A stretch of DNA of 64,000 bases from Camellia lanceoleosa (lineage: Eukaryota > Streptophyta > Magnoliopsida > Ericales > Theaceae). Positions within the stretch are counted from its first letter, which is position 1. Every line of letters begins with the position of its first letter. The translations under genes were made by a program, and so were the position numbers. The notes beneath the pieces were generated by a model. The model saw only the letters and a program-made list of their open reading frames with translations, was not told the DNA's origin and made no database searches. The stretch spans positions 99,920,182 to 99,984,181 of the forward strand of contig CM045761.1 of the NCBI GenBank assembly GCA_025200525.1, given 5' to 3'. Positions 43,731 through 55,587 of the stretch are shown here, in pieces.

Positions 43731-44640
43731 AGAAAGACATGGACTTCATATGGATAGAAGCTTGCGAGGTTGCCTTGGCTAACTTGAAGAAATACCCGAC
43801 CTCCTCACCCTTGTTATCAACTCCAATTCCAAGTAAGGAGTTGTTTTTGTATTGGGCAATTTTAGACCCCTCAGTGAGGGTAGTGGTAGTTCAAGAGGAA
43901 AAAGGAGATCAGAAGGTAGTTTACTACGTAAGTAAGACCTTGACGAGTGTAGAGACGAGATATTTGCCCTTGGAAAAACTGACACTTGCCTTGGTGATGG
44001 CGTAAAGGAATTGAACCATTACTTCCAAGCTCATAAGATCATAGTGCTAACTAAGCACCCATTGAAGTATTTGTTACAGCATGGAGATTTGTCAGGAATG
44101 ATAGCACGATGGGCTGTCGTTCTAGGTCAATATGATATATAATACAAACTAAGGACATTAACCAAAGAGCAAGTCTTGGCCAATTTTGTTGCCAAGTTTA
44201 CATTAAACATGATGTTGAGGCCTAAGAATGTGAGCCTCAGCTTGGGGTGGTAAAAAAAATCAGAAGAAAGGAAGCACAAATAGTAGTCCAAGCCCCAAGG
44301 CCAGCAAACGGTAAGGGAACCCAAAAGAAAGAGTCCGAGAAGCCAAACCCATGCAGCATCTACATCGACAATTCCTTTCGCCTCTTTGTTGACAAAAGTT
44401 CAAATTAGCAAGAAACGATGGCAAAGTGGTCTTGATCTCACCAGATGGACAGATGTTGGACCAGTTGATCAGATTCGGATTTAAAGCCTCAAACAATGAG
44501 GCGAAATATAAGGCATTGATCGCCAATTTGAAGCTGGTAGCAATAGTTGGGACCGATGAGGTGGTTGTCTACTGTGATTCCCAACTCATCATAAACCAGA
44601 TAATGGGCACGTATATTGCCTGATATGAAGAATGATGGCT
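43731..44640 (+). pseudogene. pol: Dual RNase H region of the outer Tat element
   Basis: The first module (43739-44005) has VVYYVSKTLTSVETRYLPLE and then NHYFQAHKI in a shifted frame. After a linker ending near 44340 the second module appears: YIDNSFRLF with an Asp, then 44426-44623 with FGFKASNNEAKYKALIANLK and VVVYCDSQLIINQIMG, giving the Glu and the next Asp. The linker has stops and a poly-A run (44252-44260). The tandem arrangement supports the Tat lineage. Confidence 0.8.
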
Positions 44641-46054
44641 TATGAAATAAGTCATCCAATTGTTAACCTAGTTTAGAAGTTGTCAACTTCAGCAAGTTTG
44701 CCAAGAAGACAATAGCCATTAACTCAGATTTCCCTAGAACTATCATGGTGGATTACTTGTCAGGCCCAAGTGTCGAGCCCTTGATCACGGTCTGCAAAGT
44801 GATGTGCGTTGAGCTAGGTCCAAGCTGGATGGACCCTCTCGTTAAGTTCATAATAGATAGCAAATTACCAGAAGATAAAAAGGAGGCATACAAGGTTAGA
44901 GTTAGATTGGCAATATTTAGCTTGTTGGCCGAGGGTCATCTCTATAAAAGATCCTTTATAGGACCACTATTGCGATGTGTGCACCCTGCCCAAGTGGAAG
45001 ACTTTTGGTTTGAGATCCACGAAGGAGTTTGTAGCAGTCATGTAAAGGGTCAATCATTGGCCCACAAAACTATCTCATAATGGTACTGGTAGCCCTATAT
45101 GCAGAAAGATGTAGAAGCATAAATTAGAAAATGCGAGAAGTGCCAAAGGTACACACCTCTGATACATCAACCAACTGAGGACTTGAATCCGGATCCTTGG
45201 CCATTTGCCCAATGGGACACAGATTTGATTAGACAATTGCCCAAAGCTACTGGCCAAAGAAAATTCCTCTTAGTGGCAACTGATTACTTCACAAAATGGG
45301 TAGAGGCTAAGTCACTAGCCAAAATTCGGGATATTGATGTAAAGAACTTTATCTAGAGGAATATCATCACAAGGTTTGGGATTCTAAGAGCCATTATGGC
45401 AAACAACTGCACCTAGTTCGACAGTAAGCTAATCATGAACTCTTGCTCCAAGTACAAGATAAAAAATTATTACTCAACGCCTAGCTTTCCACATAGCAAT
45501 GGCCAAGTTGAGGCATCGAACAAGACCATCCTAGATGGTATAAAAAAGAGACAGGAAGCTGTTAAGGGCAAGTGGGTTGAAGAATTGCCTAATATTCTAT
45601 AGGCATACCAAACCACGCTGAGTAGATCAACCGGAGAAACCTTTTTTGCCATAGCCAATGGCATAGAGGTAGTCATCCCTTTCAAAGTCGACACTCTAGG
45701 AATCAGAACTCAAGTAGTGGAAAACAAGACAAATGAGGCTTTTTAGTCCGAGATTTGGATCTCAATAAGGAAAGAAGAAAGCAAGAAGTATTTTGGCTAG
45801 AGGTATATCAGCAGAGACTTGCACGAGCATATAACAAAAAAGTTAATGCCAAAGAGTTCAGAGTTAGAGACCTTATACTGAGAAAGGTCATCGGCAATAA
45901 GAAAGATCCCAAAGAGGGCAAACTAGGCCCAAACTAGGAAGGACTGTATAAGATCATCTCAGTTGCTGGTGTAGGAGCTTATCGGCTAGAAGATTTAAAT
46001 GGCAAACAGCTACCAAGACCATGGAACACTAGTAACTTGAAAATTTTCTTTCAT
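44641..46054 (+). pseudogene. int: Integrase of the outer Tat element
   Basis: The frame 44745-45080 covers the N-terminal region with LAEGHLYKRSFIGPLLRC and the histidine pair of the zinc domain (EIHEGVCSSH); KCEKCQRY follows after a stop. The core reads WDTDLI near 45214-45230 with the first Asp, LLVATDYFTKWVEAKSLAK, then ANNCT in place of the usual DNGT so the second Asp is lost, then SNGQVEASNKTIL with the Glu. The C-terminal part (45755-45937) has QRLARAYNKKVNAKEFRVRD, and it ends near 46054 after SNLKIFFH. Several TAG/TAA stops are consistent with C-to-T decay. Confidence 0.8.
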
Positions 46055-46990
46055 TAGTTTTCCTTTTTTTCTCTTTTGATGTAATTTAGAAAACAATTAG
46101 CCGAAGTATTGATTAATAAAATACCAGCTCATTTGCAAATTGTTGTTAAAACTTTTAATGTTTGTGAGATCTCTGTTAGAAAGGTAAATAGGGTTAGACT
46201 GATATGATGTCTCAATGAGAAACTGGCCGTTTAACTTAAACTTATCAAGATGATAGAGATAAGCTAAGTTAAAGGGATATTTCAATGGAAAATAGGGCGA
46301 AACCAACCATGACTTTGCCTGGGGCAATAATGTCAGATAGCCTACATGGCTAGTTAATGACGAAAAGCTAAGGTAGTTAGTACTGTGAAATTGGTGCACT
46401 AAGGTTAAGCCTAAAGTGTTTTGTTTAGACGAGTTAAACACGATGACACTGGTCGTGGGTGTTTAAGTCTAGAAGACTTAGGGAAGATTGAGATGCTCGC
46501 TCACTAATGTGAAGTTAAGTATGACTTACATCCATACTAGGAGGGCATGGAGCATAGATAAGTTAAGTCTGAATTTGTGATTTGAAAAGAGTAACACTTG
46601 GTAAAATTTTCAAATGGTTTATTAGTTATATCCAAGATGATCATGGTGAAGGTTAAAATCCAAAATGTTATACTTGGTGAAATTTTTGAAAGTTTGGATT
46701 TGTTATTCAAAACGATAATTATACCCGAGATGATTTAATCTAAGGTAACCGAGTTGTCCAAGAAGTGATACGAATCCAAGATGTTACACTTGGAAAGTTT
46801 TTTTTAAGAAGCAGGTATTGAAGATGTAAAAGTAAAGGCATACATAGACAGAAGTAAAGTACAAGAGACATGCAGACATCTAACACTTAATCAAAAATAG
46901 ATGTTCATTCTAAAGAAAATTCGTTCAATTACATCGGAAGGGACATTGGCCTTGAAAAACAAAAGTGTTCAAAGTAAAGAAAAGAAAATA
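46055..46990 (+). other. Post-pol non-coding region of the outer element
   Basis: About 0.9 kb with no gene. A loose repeat, ATACTTGGTGAAATTTT / CACTTGGTAAAATTTT (46588, 46670, 46785), is the only structure seen. Confidence 0.5.
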
Positions 46991-49389
46991 CAAGACAAAA
47001 GAAAGACAAATTCTAAGTCTAGGTCTCCTCTTGGGTAGTTGTAGTTGGAGCATTGGTCTCAGTGGTCGGGGTGGTAGCGACTTCGACTTCAGCGTCACTG
47101 GTTTCCTTATCTATTTCTTTGAGGGTCTCTTTGATTGTCTTCTCAGTCATCGGTTTCTTGGCTAGCTTTCAAGAAGACGTGCTTTTCCTGACCTCATCCC
47201 CGTTCCCAATAAGGTCAAGGATTTGGTCATTTAGAGTGGGGGACTTAGCCCCAGCAGTGGCATCATCATCTTTTTCTTCGTTTTCTCCTTCTTCGTCAAT
47301 AGTCTCTTCAGGTGGGGATAAAGAATGAGGGAATAACAGCGTCACCTTGTGGAGATTTTGGAGAGGTGAGTCCTTGGGGCTGGTGAGTTCCTTTAATGTT
47401 GCATTCCAACCAAGAGTGAAGCCTCTGTTGCAGGTTATGTTGACCTACTTCCTATAGAGGTCCTTAACATCGGTCCTTTCCTCTTTGTAGGGTTTTTCAT
47501 CGGCCTCCTTGATTTCCAATCATTGGAGGCCAAGGCTTTAGCCAGTTTTTGTTCGGCGATGGTACCCCACTCATCGGCGTCATGGGCAGCCTTTTTAGCT
47601 CTCTTAACAGTTGCCTTGGCTGAGTTCATCGATGCTCTCTATTTCTCTCACTGCTTCTCGAATTCATTCAGCTTTGTGAGATATTCGACAACCTCCTGGG
47701 TTTTCTTGGTCAGATCCTTCTTGGCCAACTCGTGGTGGGTCAAGAAAGAGTGAGCATGCTGGATAGACTATAAAAAGAACAAAGTGTTAGATAAGTAAAA
47801 AAATTTCTAAGTGTTGAATGCTAGAAATAAAAGTGAAGAACTTACCAAGATAGAGTTTCACATCATCATTGCAAAATAATCGTACTCATTGTACTTGCCG
47901 ATGTTTGCCATGTTGGTGGGTAGAAGTAGGGCGATGGAGAGAATAATAGTGACCTCAGGGTATTTTTGGGCGTTATTCCTGACCTTTAGAGGTCGGTCAT
48001 TGACAATGAACTCGAGGAATGAAGAATCATCTTCAGAGACCTCGAGGCCTAGGAAGCATAATCGTTTCGGCTTGGGCACTTCTATAGAGTCAGTTGCTAG
48101 CCTCTTTTCGGCCTTTGTCATCTTAGAGATGGGGATACTTCTTTAGGATCTTTCTCCTCAGAGAAAGGAGTGATGGTTTGTTTGGCCTTTGCCTTAACTT
48201 TTTTTACCCTCTTTTGTTTTTGGACAAAGGGTGATAACAGAGTAGACTAAATCGTGATGACATCGGGGATGTCACTGAGAAGGTCTTCGACAATGGCAGG
48301 CATGCGTCCCATTTCGTCAGAAGTAGCAAGGATCATTACACCGGTGCTAAGCTTGAATGCAAGGACAACGAGAGAGTTTTTAGGACCATATGCTGGCAAG
48401 TCGAGGCCTTAGCGTTTCCTGCTTCTAATTCTACTTGCAAGAGAATTACAATGGCTACGACGGCATTAGCGCTAGGATGGTGGAATGTGCTGAGATGGAA
48501 CTAAGGTGGATGGCTAATTGGCTAGGTCAGATATGGAGCCCTGGTCTGGGTAAGGAGATATTGTTAATGTTGTTGTTGATGGCAGAGTCCTACTTTTGGA
48601 TGGGATGTTAGGAAGCAAGGACTTGTACGTTAGGATGTAGTTCAATAGCAGGGGAGCTTTACGCTTGTTGATGAGCAAATCCAAAAGCCTAGTGAGGTCT
48701 TTCCACTTAACATAAGCCTTGTGGAAAGATTTGCTGGGTTGAGGCAAGTTTGCAAAATAAAGAAGACACAAGTTAGAATTTGACCGAGTATGGAATGAAT
48801 AATTTTGAAAGTGTGTTATCTAAGAAACGAAGTGCTTACCTTCATTATCCCCAAAGATCACTCTGCGCAAGGGATAGAGACGCAGGTTGTCATTTGGAGC
48901 AAATTCCTAATTGCTTGAGACGATGGGATAGTCTTCCCCAGCACCCTTGTTGGAGTCTGGAAGGTCGACTATCATTTTGTAGGCAATGGATTTGGGTTTG
49001 AGATAATATGAAATGTCGTTGATAGACTTGAGACTGCACATTGATTAGCAGTACTGGACGTTGGGTAAAATGAGCCTAGCATTGTGTCGGAGATGCAACT
49101 CCACTATACCGTTTATGATTCTAAATGTGTTGATGGCTAATTGTATAGGGTTGAGTTGGTAGTAGTGCATCATTTCTTCGAAAAGAATGTTAAGGGAGAA
49201 TCTGATTCCACCCTCAACGATTGATACCACAGGGAACAGCATGTAGTTGTCCCTGGGTATGATAAAGTCATCCTCACACGCTAATCTAATATGGACATCA
49301 ACCGAGATGTCAAACTCTCGGTGAAAATTTTCTATCCTAATTGGGAAACCTACCCTCCACTTATGCATACCCATGAAGATTCTGGACAT
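46991..49389 (-). pseudogene. Antisense gene of the outer element: Transposase_28-like ('putative gypsy type transposon')
   Basis: It reads leftward from the ATG at 49389. The first exon (49389-48841) has DISVDVHIRLACEDDFIIPR, then GGIRFSLNILFEEMMHYYQL, NPIQLAINTFRIINGIVEL, and after a stop ISYYLKPKSIAYKMIVDLP, ending at a GTAAGC donor (48840). The next exon begins at 48733 (KSFHKAYVKWKDLTRLL). A later exon holds KVRNNAQKYPEVTIILS, with a donor at 47845 and the next exon from 47767 (SIQHAHSFLTHHELAKKDL), which continues as a lysine- and alanine-rich coil. The pattern 'G-RFPL...QL-PN--R' is typical of the Transposase_28-type domain. Two in-frame stops in exon 1 kill it. The family's role is unknown. 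Confidence 0.68.
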
Positions 49390-50471
49390 TCTGGATTGAA
49401 GGTTCTGGGTAAACCTAAGGTGATTCTGGGAAATGGTTATTTCTATTTTCCTATTGTATAGGAAATCCCAAATCCTAATCTAAATAATGCAAGATAGAGG
49501 CAATAATTCAAGCAATCTGGAAACAACAAAAATAAAGAAACAAGATTCAGAATCTGAAGATTGAGGCCCAAGAACACACGCAGAATTTGAGGAACAGAGA
49601 GGGGTTAAAATGTAGAAATTCAAGAATACGTTCAAAGTATGAAGGTCACATTCAGAGTTTGATGAAGATGAGTGAAATTAAAGGTAGAATATGTAAAAAC
49701 AGAATGAGATATACATTAGGTGTGAAAGAAATCAGAGATATATGAAATTCAAAAGTGCAGAAATTTAAGGACATGAAAAACACATGAAACCAAGACGAAA
49801 ATGAGAAGAATGAAGGACTTACATGTTGGAAATGAAGAAAAGGACCACAAATTCGGTGTTATCGGCATGAGAATAGTCGGTTGATCAGAACGGAATGCTT
49901 AAACAGTCGCCGGAGATGGTGATCAGAATGGTTGCGACAAGGAGCTTCAAAGGATCAACAATGGCGGAATGAGAAAACAGAGAGACAAAATTTAAGGAGA
50001 GAAAGAGAGAGAGCGAGAGAGAGGGAAAAGTTTTGTGGCAAATGCAAAAAGGCGATAAAAGAAATAATTTAAATGCCTTGGGTGACGTGTTGGGTTGATG
50101 TCAGGTGGCATAGGACAGAATTGAAATAACGCTTCTGATTGATGGAATGTGACCGGTATGCATCGATGGGGTGGTGCCACATGTCTTAATGATTTTGAAG
50201 TTTGTTACAGAAATAGGCTTGGATTCTTAGAGTTCTTGAACTAGCAGGTAATGACCTCAGCTAATGGTATGATCTCGATAGAGATGCTGGACTTGGATGA
50301 AATAGAGTATGCTGAGTGGACGCTTGAGTCTTTGTTTCTTGAAGTCGACGAGTCATGATCTTGGTCAGAGTAGCATCCTTCATTATACTGTTTAGCCAAT
50401 ATGTTGAGAGGGTAGACGATATATAGGTTCTATCACCTTAGGTTGCCAAGGTAATAAAACCTAATGGGTAG
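49390..50471. other. Region between the outer antisense gene and 3' LTR
   Basis: No gene seen. A GA-rich microsatellite (50000-50030) would lie in the leader of the antisense gene (CT-rich on its strand). Purine-rich strings near 49540-49830 give no pattern. No clear polypurine tract precedes the 3' LTR. Confidence 0.5.
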
Positions 50472-51010
50472 TTATAGGGACATATTTTTGGGATTATACA
50501 CGTAGCCAAGGTAGTTGCTGAGGTGTCACGTGGATGAACTGAGATGCCGAGATATGGTGTGACCATATCAGAATCCGAGATATTCAGATAGAAGACAAGA
50601 GTCCTAGATAATTTGAGGCTCTCTGTTTGGATAAAGATGAGACTCTTATAAGAGTTTATCCTAATCTGGATTAGAGGAGCCCGAGATAGACGATATCCTT
50701 AGAAGATAGAGTCCTATGAAGTGATACTTCTAGAGGACGAGGGCATTGCTGACTATAAAAGAAAGGCACCCTCGTGGGTCTAAGGTATACTTTTACTAGT
50801 GAATTGTTTACTTGATTCGATATCTTTGAGAGATAAGTTGACTGACTTGAGTGTCAGCGTACCCCCTTGTGAACGAGCCACCGTGATGTTTGTTATCTTC
50901 TTGTGTGCAAGTGTTAGGTTCTTCTATTCTTCCATGTGCTCTACGGCTAAGTTCCTTATATCTCGGCGAGGAGATCTAGTTTGATTGTGAGGTCAAAAAT
51001 CAATACCCAT
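50472..51010 (+). repeat. 3' LTR of the outer Tat element
   Basis: Pairs with 12146-12661. It has the TATA box ACTATAAAA (50752-50760) and extra bases (GGCGAGGAGATCTAGTTTGAT near 50964-50985) that the 5' copy lacks. It ends CAATACCCA(T), followed by AGTTG (51011-51015), the candidate TSD. Confidence 0.85.
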
Positions 51011-51032
51011 AGTTGTTAATAATAGATCAATA

Positions 51033-51757
51033 ACTAGTTTTCTACCTCTGCTGTGCACGGGTTATGTTTGAACTTTTTTTATTATGTAAAATCACTTTAA
51101 TAAATTATTATTTTTCAAAATTTACTTTGTAGAAATTAAAATTAAGAAAATTAAGTTTTGATGTCGGCTTCCCAATAATCTCTCTTAATTAATATGTAGA
51201 ACCTCAAAGTGTATAAATCTCATACATTTATGTAAATCTGTATATATGATACACATGTGTTTGTAGTTTGATGGTTCATTGTAAAGAATCTAAAGTAACA
51301 TTGTCATATTTGCAAAAATAGGACACTGTCATGTTTGCAAAAACATACAAATCCAAACCTATCAATTGATTAGCGTCTTTAGGAAAGTAAATTTTTAAAA
51401 AGAAAGAAAAAAATAAAATAAACACATATATACGCTCAATTTCAAATAATCAAAAAAAAAAATTGCTTAAACCAAAACAACATATTACTATATATGATAT
51501 GACAAAGAAATTCAAAGCAAGAGGGACGGGTTTTCATTTAAATAATAAAAAATGGAGAGAAAGATATTAAAAAATTCAAAGGAAAAAAATGGAGAGAGAG
51601 GAGATGTATAATGGTGAAAATAAATGAACATAAAAAGAAGAGAAAGGGAGAAAGATGGCCCATTAAAATGAGACATGGCATAAATTGGGTCTTTTCAAAA
51701 TGATGCATGGCATCCTCTCATGCATTGCCAAGAAAGGCTTTAGTTTTACTTATAAAC
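51033..51757 (-). mobile_element. Helitron-like element, minus strand
   Basis: On the minus strand the right-hand part of the segment reads into AGAGGTAGAAAACTAG ending at 51034, preceded by CCGTGCACAGCAGAGG, a degraded hairpin of the CCGTGC...GCACGG type found just before the CTAG end of plant Helitrons. A second such end (ATGAGTAGAAAACTAG at 51757-51772, minus strand) suggests an adjoining relative. No helicase gene is present, so it would be non-autonomous. The 5' end is not firmly placed. Confidence 0.42.
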
Positions 51758-53713
51758 TAGTTTTCTACTCATGTTATGCATGTGATTTGGAAATCAATTT
51801 TACATAAATGTAGTGCGAATGATTAAACATGTTCACACAAAAAATGTAAAAATATTGTAAGATTTTATACAATAAAAATATAGTACTTCAAATTTTATTT
51901 TTTAATTTTGTACGCAATATTTTACATAGAAGAAAAATGAAGTTACTAATTTTTAAAAGAATAAAAACTTATCATTGGCACACAGGAATTGATAAATATA
52001 CATATATGATATACACAACACAAACATACATAATTAAGAGAGGAGTATATTAAATACTCCCAAAAATATATTATTAGATCCCAATACCATTTTGCGTGAA
52101 CATTGGACTAATCAAATTAAGCTTATTCTCGATGAACAAAAATAAAGAATCAAAATAACACAAAATAATAAAGAAAAAAAGAAAAAAAAAACCCAAAAGA
52201 AGCAATTTGCACATCATACCTATTAGCAATCTTATGATTTTGTTAGTAAAAAGTACACTAATCCCCAATCGACAAGAATTAAACAACAATTTAAACTAAA
52301 CAATTAAACAAGAACAATCAAGCAATTATAGAATTGGTTCAAATACCTCAAAAGAATGAGAACTTCTCTGGAACAACTAATAATTACAAAGTAAACAAAG
52401 AGTAATTTCAAAATGAAACTACTAAAATTCACCACTGCGACTTACAGAAGAAACTACTCCTAAGCTACTCCTAGATTATGTTAAGTCTAAAACTAGTTAT
52501 TTGTGTTGTTAATGATGTCCTCTTTTTGTGGAAATTACTAGCTTTTATATCTTCATCCTCCTTCTTCTGGCCCATGATCGCATGACTCTGAACATGTAAC
52601 TGCTTATGCCTCAACTACACTTGCAATTGTCTCCTCACTCCAAAGCTTTCAACCTTTAACCTTCCATGTCGAACTACTTTCCTTCCATGTTGCCACTTGT
52701 CCCTCAACATTTTAGGCTTCCCATCGACAAAGCAAAATCTTCATTTTGCACATGCCTATTTCTATAAGCCACCCACTAAGTCCACAACTTGGTTTGATAA
52801 CTGCTCCACCATCTAGGCCATCAAAAGCACATGATCAACCCCTCTGATGCCACTTGTTCCTTTAACTGATGAAAGGCTTTCACTTTGACTTTGCCACATC
52901 TCACCATCTGGTTGATCCATCTGTCGACAAGAATTTAACGAAAATGGATGCAAACAATGCCCTCGTAACTATTTAAGAATGAGACTTACTTGAATTCTAG
53001 AAGAGTTATAAAATCAAAATTACATCGATAGCAGCCCATTCAACAAACAAACATATATAAAATATATGCCTTGGCTGAAGAAATCTTGTGGTTAAAGGCC
53101 ATACAAATGCCAAAGTAGAATTGTTGATAATCCGATGCCTCTATTATTAATGATCATATGCCACTTAATTGACAACACTACAATAACCCACCTAATCCAA
53201 GTGAACTACCTCACACATTTGCCAGAATAAATGGCTATTATTTGTGCTTATACAATGTTTATGGCAACATACAAAGCATGTGACTAGCCATAATAGAATA
53301 GTCATTGTCTAGATTTCTTTGTATAAAACTTCTGAATATATATATTTCCAAACAATGTTGGTTCATTAACCACTTTACAAAAATTGAGTTTTCGTGTGAT
53401 CCACAATTCAAAAAAGATTTTGAATAACACAAGCCATAGCATAAGGTGGCCTTAAAAACTCATACATCACATCTTGAATAATGCCAAAGATTTCAAATTC
53501 ATGAACATTTGATTGTTCATAATTTTCCGCCATAGTTGGCTTGAAATCAAACTTTTTAACCACATTGTTAGCATCACTCTTTGAACTAAGATCTATTAAA
53601 AAAAGGGGGCGGGGGGCGGAGGGGGGGCTAATTTTTCCTTTTACAAATTAATGGATTGGAAAGATTTTTTGAAAACCTAAAAAATATTTCTTCCTTGTGA
53701 AATTGCCCCTTGC
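51758..53713. other. AT-rich DNA, unassigned; no gene seen
   Basis: No gene-like frame. A poly-A/poly-G tract (AAAAAAAGGGGGCGGGGGGC, about 53598-53630) is the only striking composition. A few exon-like strings (53070-53130) do not extend into a protein I can name. Confidence 0.45.
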
Positions 53714-55587
53714 TGTAACAACTCCGACCTATGATTAGCCGATAATCTATGATCAAGTATGCTTAATAAGTAATTAAGAAGAAATTCCGGGGTAATTACA
53801 TGTGCATTGCATTATTTGTGTTTCTATCTGTCTATCGTAGAAAGATCTATTTGTATTTCTGTTTTGTTCTCATAATTAAAGGCCTTATCCAAGATCTGAA
53901 CACAAAATTGACTTGGGTTATGTACTATTTGGAATTTTTAGAATTTTATGGTAGGTTGAATTGAAATTCGTTTCAGAACGAATTAAATTAGACTAATTAA
54001 TGTTCTTTTGGGTAGATTAAGCCACGGTTAATTAAGCTTAATTAAGTCCCCTTAACTAAGCCTATATAAGGATAATTTGACTCCATTAGTTCATTTTACA
54101 CCCTCATTTCATACACTTTAAGCTCAAAAATGTAGGGGAGAGAGAGAAGGGAGAAATTGTGATTAAAAGCTAAAGGAAGGGAGAATTGCAAGGAATTGTT
54201 GGAGAATTGAAGAGAATTTAGGAGTCTAAGCTTCTACACTTGTGAATTTAAGATTCTAGGTAAGAATTTTGTCCTTAAGCTTTGTAATCAAGACTTTAGT
54301 GCAAGAATTCTAGAGAGTGAAGTGTATAAGCATGAGAATTGAGAGAATGTAACTCATACCATGCATACATGCATACTCCATGGATTTCAAGTGTTGATTT
54401 TCAACTAATTCTCGCATGCAAGGACCTATGTTTGCTCAATTCTGGGAGCTCATTATGGTTTGTACTTTAACACTTCATTTGTACATATTTTAGAAGCTTT
54501 GAACCCAAGTGAATATATGCATGTTATGTTTTCAAAGAATTAAGTTGTGTTTTGCACAATTGGCAAGCTTTTGGGCCTTGATTTTATGAAATTATTTTGA
54601 ATTCCTAATGTTTTCCAAGTTCACACATGTTTCCTTAAGTTTTTACCCAAAAGGATGGGTTTTGATGTGCTGAATTTGAGTTTTGAGCATGGAAGAGCAA
54701 TCTAGAAATTTCAGATTCTGTCTCTCTGCTTGAGCGATAGATCCGGCGCTCGAGCGACCACCCTTGTTTTTGGACCTCCGCTCGAGCGACCAAAAGTTGG
54801 CTCGAGCGTAAATTGCATGCTCTCAAAAGTTTTCATGTTTTACAGACCACTCGAGCAAAAAGAATTGCACTCGAGTGAAGACTTCAGTCTCACACTCGAG
54901 CGACCGTCGAGCGTGCGTCGAGTGGAAAAATCACACAACCAGTACTTTTGCAAAGTTTACAGACCGCTCGAGCGAAGGAAGTTGCGCTCAAGTGACCACT
55001 CACATTTTGGACCTCCGCTCAAGCAAAGGAAGCTGCACTCGAGTGATGACCCTATTTTTAGCAAGTTTGACTAATTGTTGAACATCATGTTTTGGCATCC
55101 TCATTACATCTTAGGCATTTCTAGACCAAGATTAAGACATAATAATAAGGATAAAGGCTAGAAACACACTAAGAACGAAATGGCATAAGTTAAGTTCGAT
55201 CTGGGTGTGTGCTTCAGTATGTGTATCTGTTATGTTTGTGTAGGTCATGCGCCATAGCTATTGATCCATTGGTTGCTGTCAAGCTATCTGTGCCAATTAT
55301 CTGTGAGTAATAACTTAGTAAAGCTATGTTTGATATGAACTACTTTCTAAACATTATGATATGGTATGAACTATCTTTGAGTGATACAAAAGGCTATTTC
55401 GTGATTCCATGAATGACGATCCATATTTTTGAAATGTATTTGTGGTATCATCAACAAAGGTCCTCACCAAGGAGATATAATACTGTGGCTTATGGTCTTA
55501 AGGCCCTTTCCCAAGGGAAACAATATCGTGGCCCAGGCTCTCGTCCAGGGGAAACAATACCATGGCCCATGTATGAGATATATTACC
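53714..55587 (+). mobile_element. Chromovirus (Tekay-like) LTR, cut by the third Ogre-like element
   Basis: It starts TGTAACAACTCCGACC, the TGTAACA... opening of Tekay-type LTRs. It carries a TATA box (CCTATATAAG, 54061-54070), a purine-rich leader (AGGGGAGAGAGAGAAGGG near 54134), the CTCGAGCG array (54725-55050) and a 34-bp GGGAAACAATA-CGTGGCCC repeat (55515 and 55549). The expected TGACA end is not reached; it breaks at 55588 where a minus-strand element starts. The rest should lie beyond the right edge. Confidence 0.55.
54725..55050. repeat. CTCGAGCG palindrome cluster
   Basis: About a dozen GCTCGAGCGA / ACTCGAGTGA / GCTCAAGCGA variants occur in 325 bases, spaced 25-35 bases apart with loosely similar spacers (TTTTGGACCTCCGCTCGAGC twice; TTTACAGACC twice). 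Each core is an 8-10-base palindrome. Similar single motifs occur at 14028-14065. Confidence 0.75.

Larger units (their letters stand above)
12146..51010 (+). mobile_element. Outer Tat-lineage Ty3/Gypsy retrotransposon, old and interrupted
   Basis: Two related direct repeats of 515-540 bp (12146-12661 and 50472-51010) flank a plus-strand Gypsy element, with AGTTG outside both. The order is 5' LTR, primer site, gag, (28.5 kb of insertions), protease, reverse transcriptase, two RNase H domains, integrase, an antisense gene, 3' LTR. A second RNase H after the RT-linked one is characteristic of the Tat lineage; short LTRs plus a Transposase_28-like antisense gene fit its Retand-like members. The LTRs differ at about 20 of 168 aligned positions by eye, and pol has many stops. 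The element is therefore old and dead. The rest of gag and the protease start are missing at the insertion point. Confidence 0.82.

Noticed and set aside
53714..55587. Host gene promoter (TATA box and GA-rich leader)
   Set aside because: The TGTAACA start, CTCGAGCG cluster and mini-repeats are those of a chromovirus LTR; no coding sequence follows.
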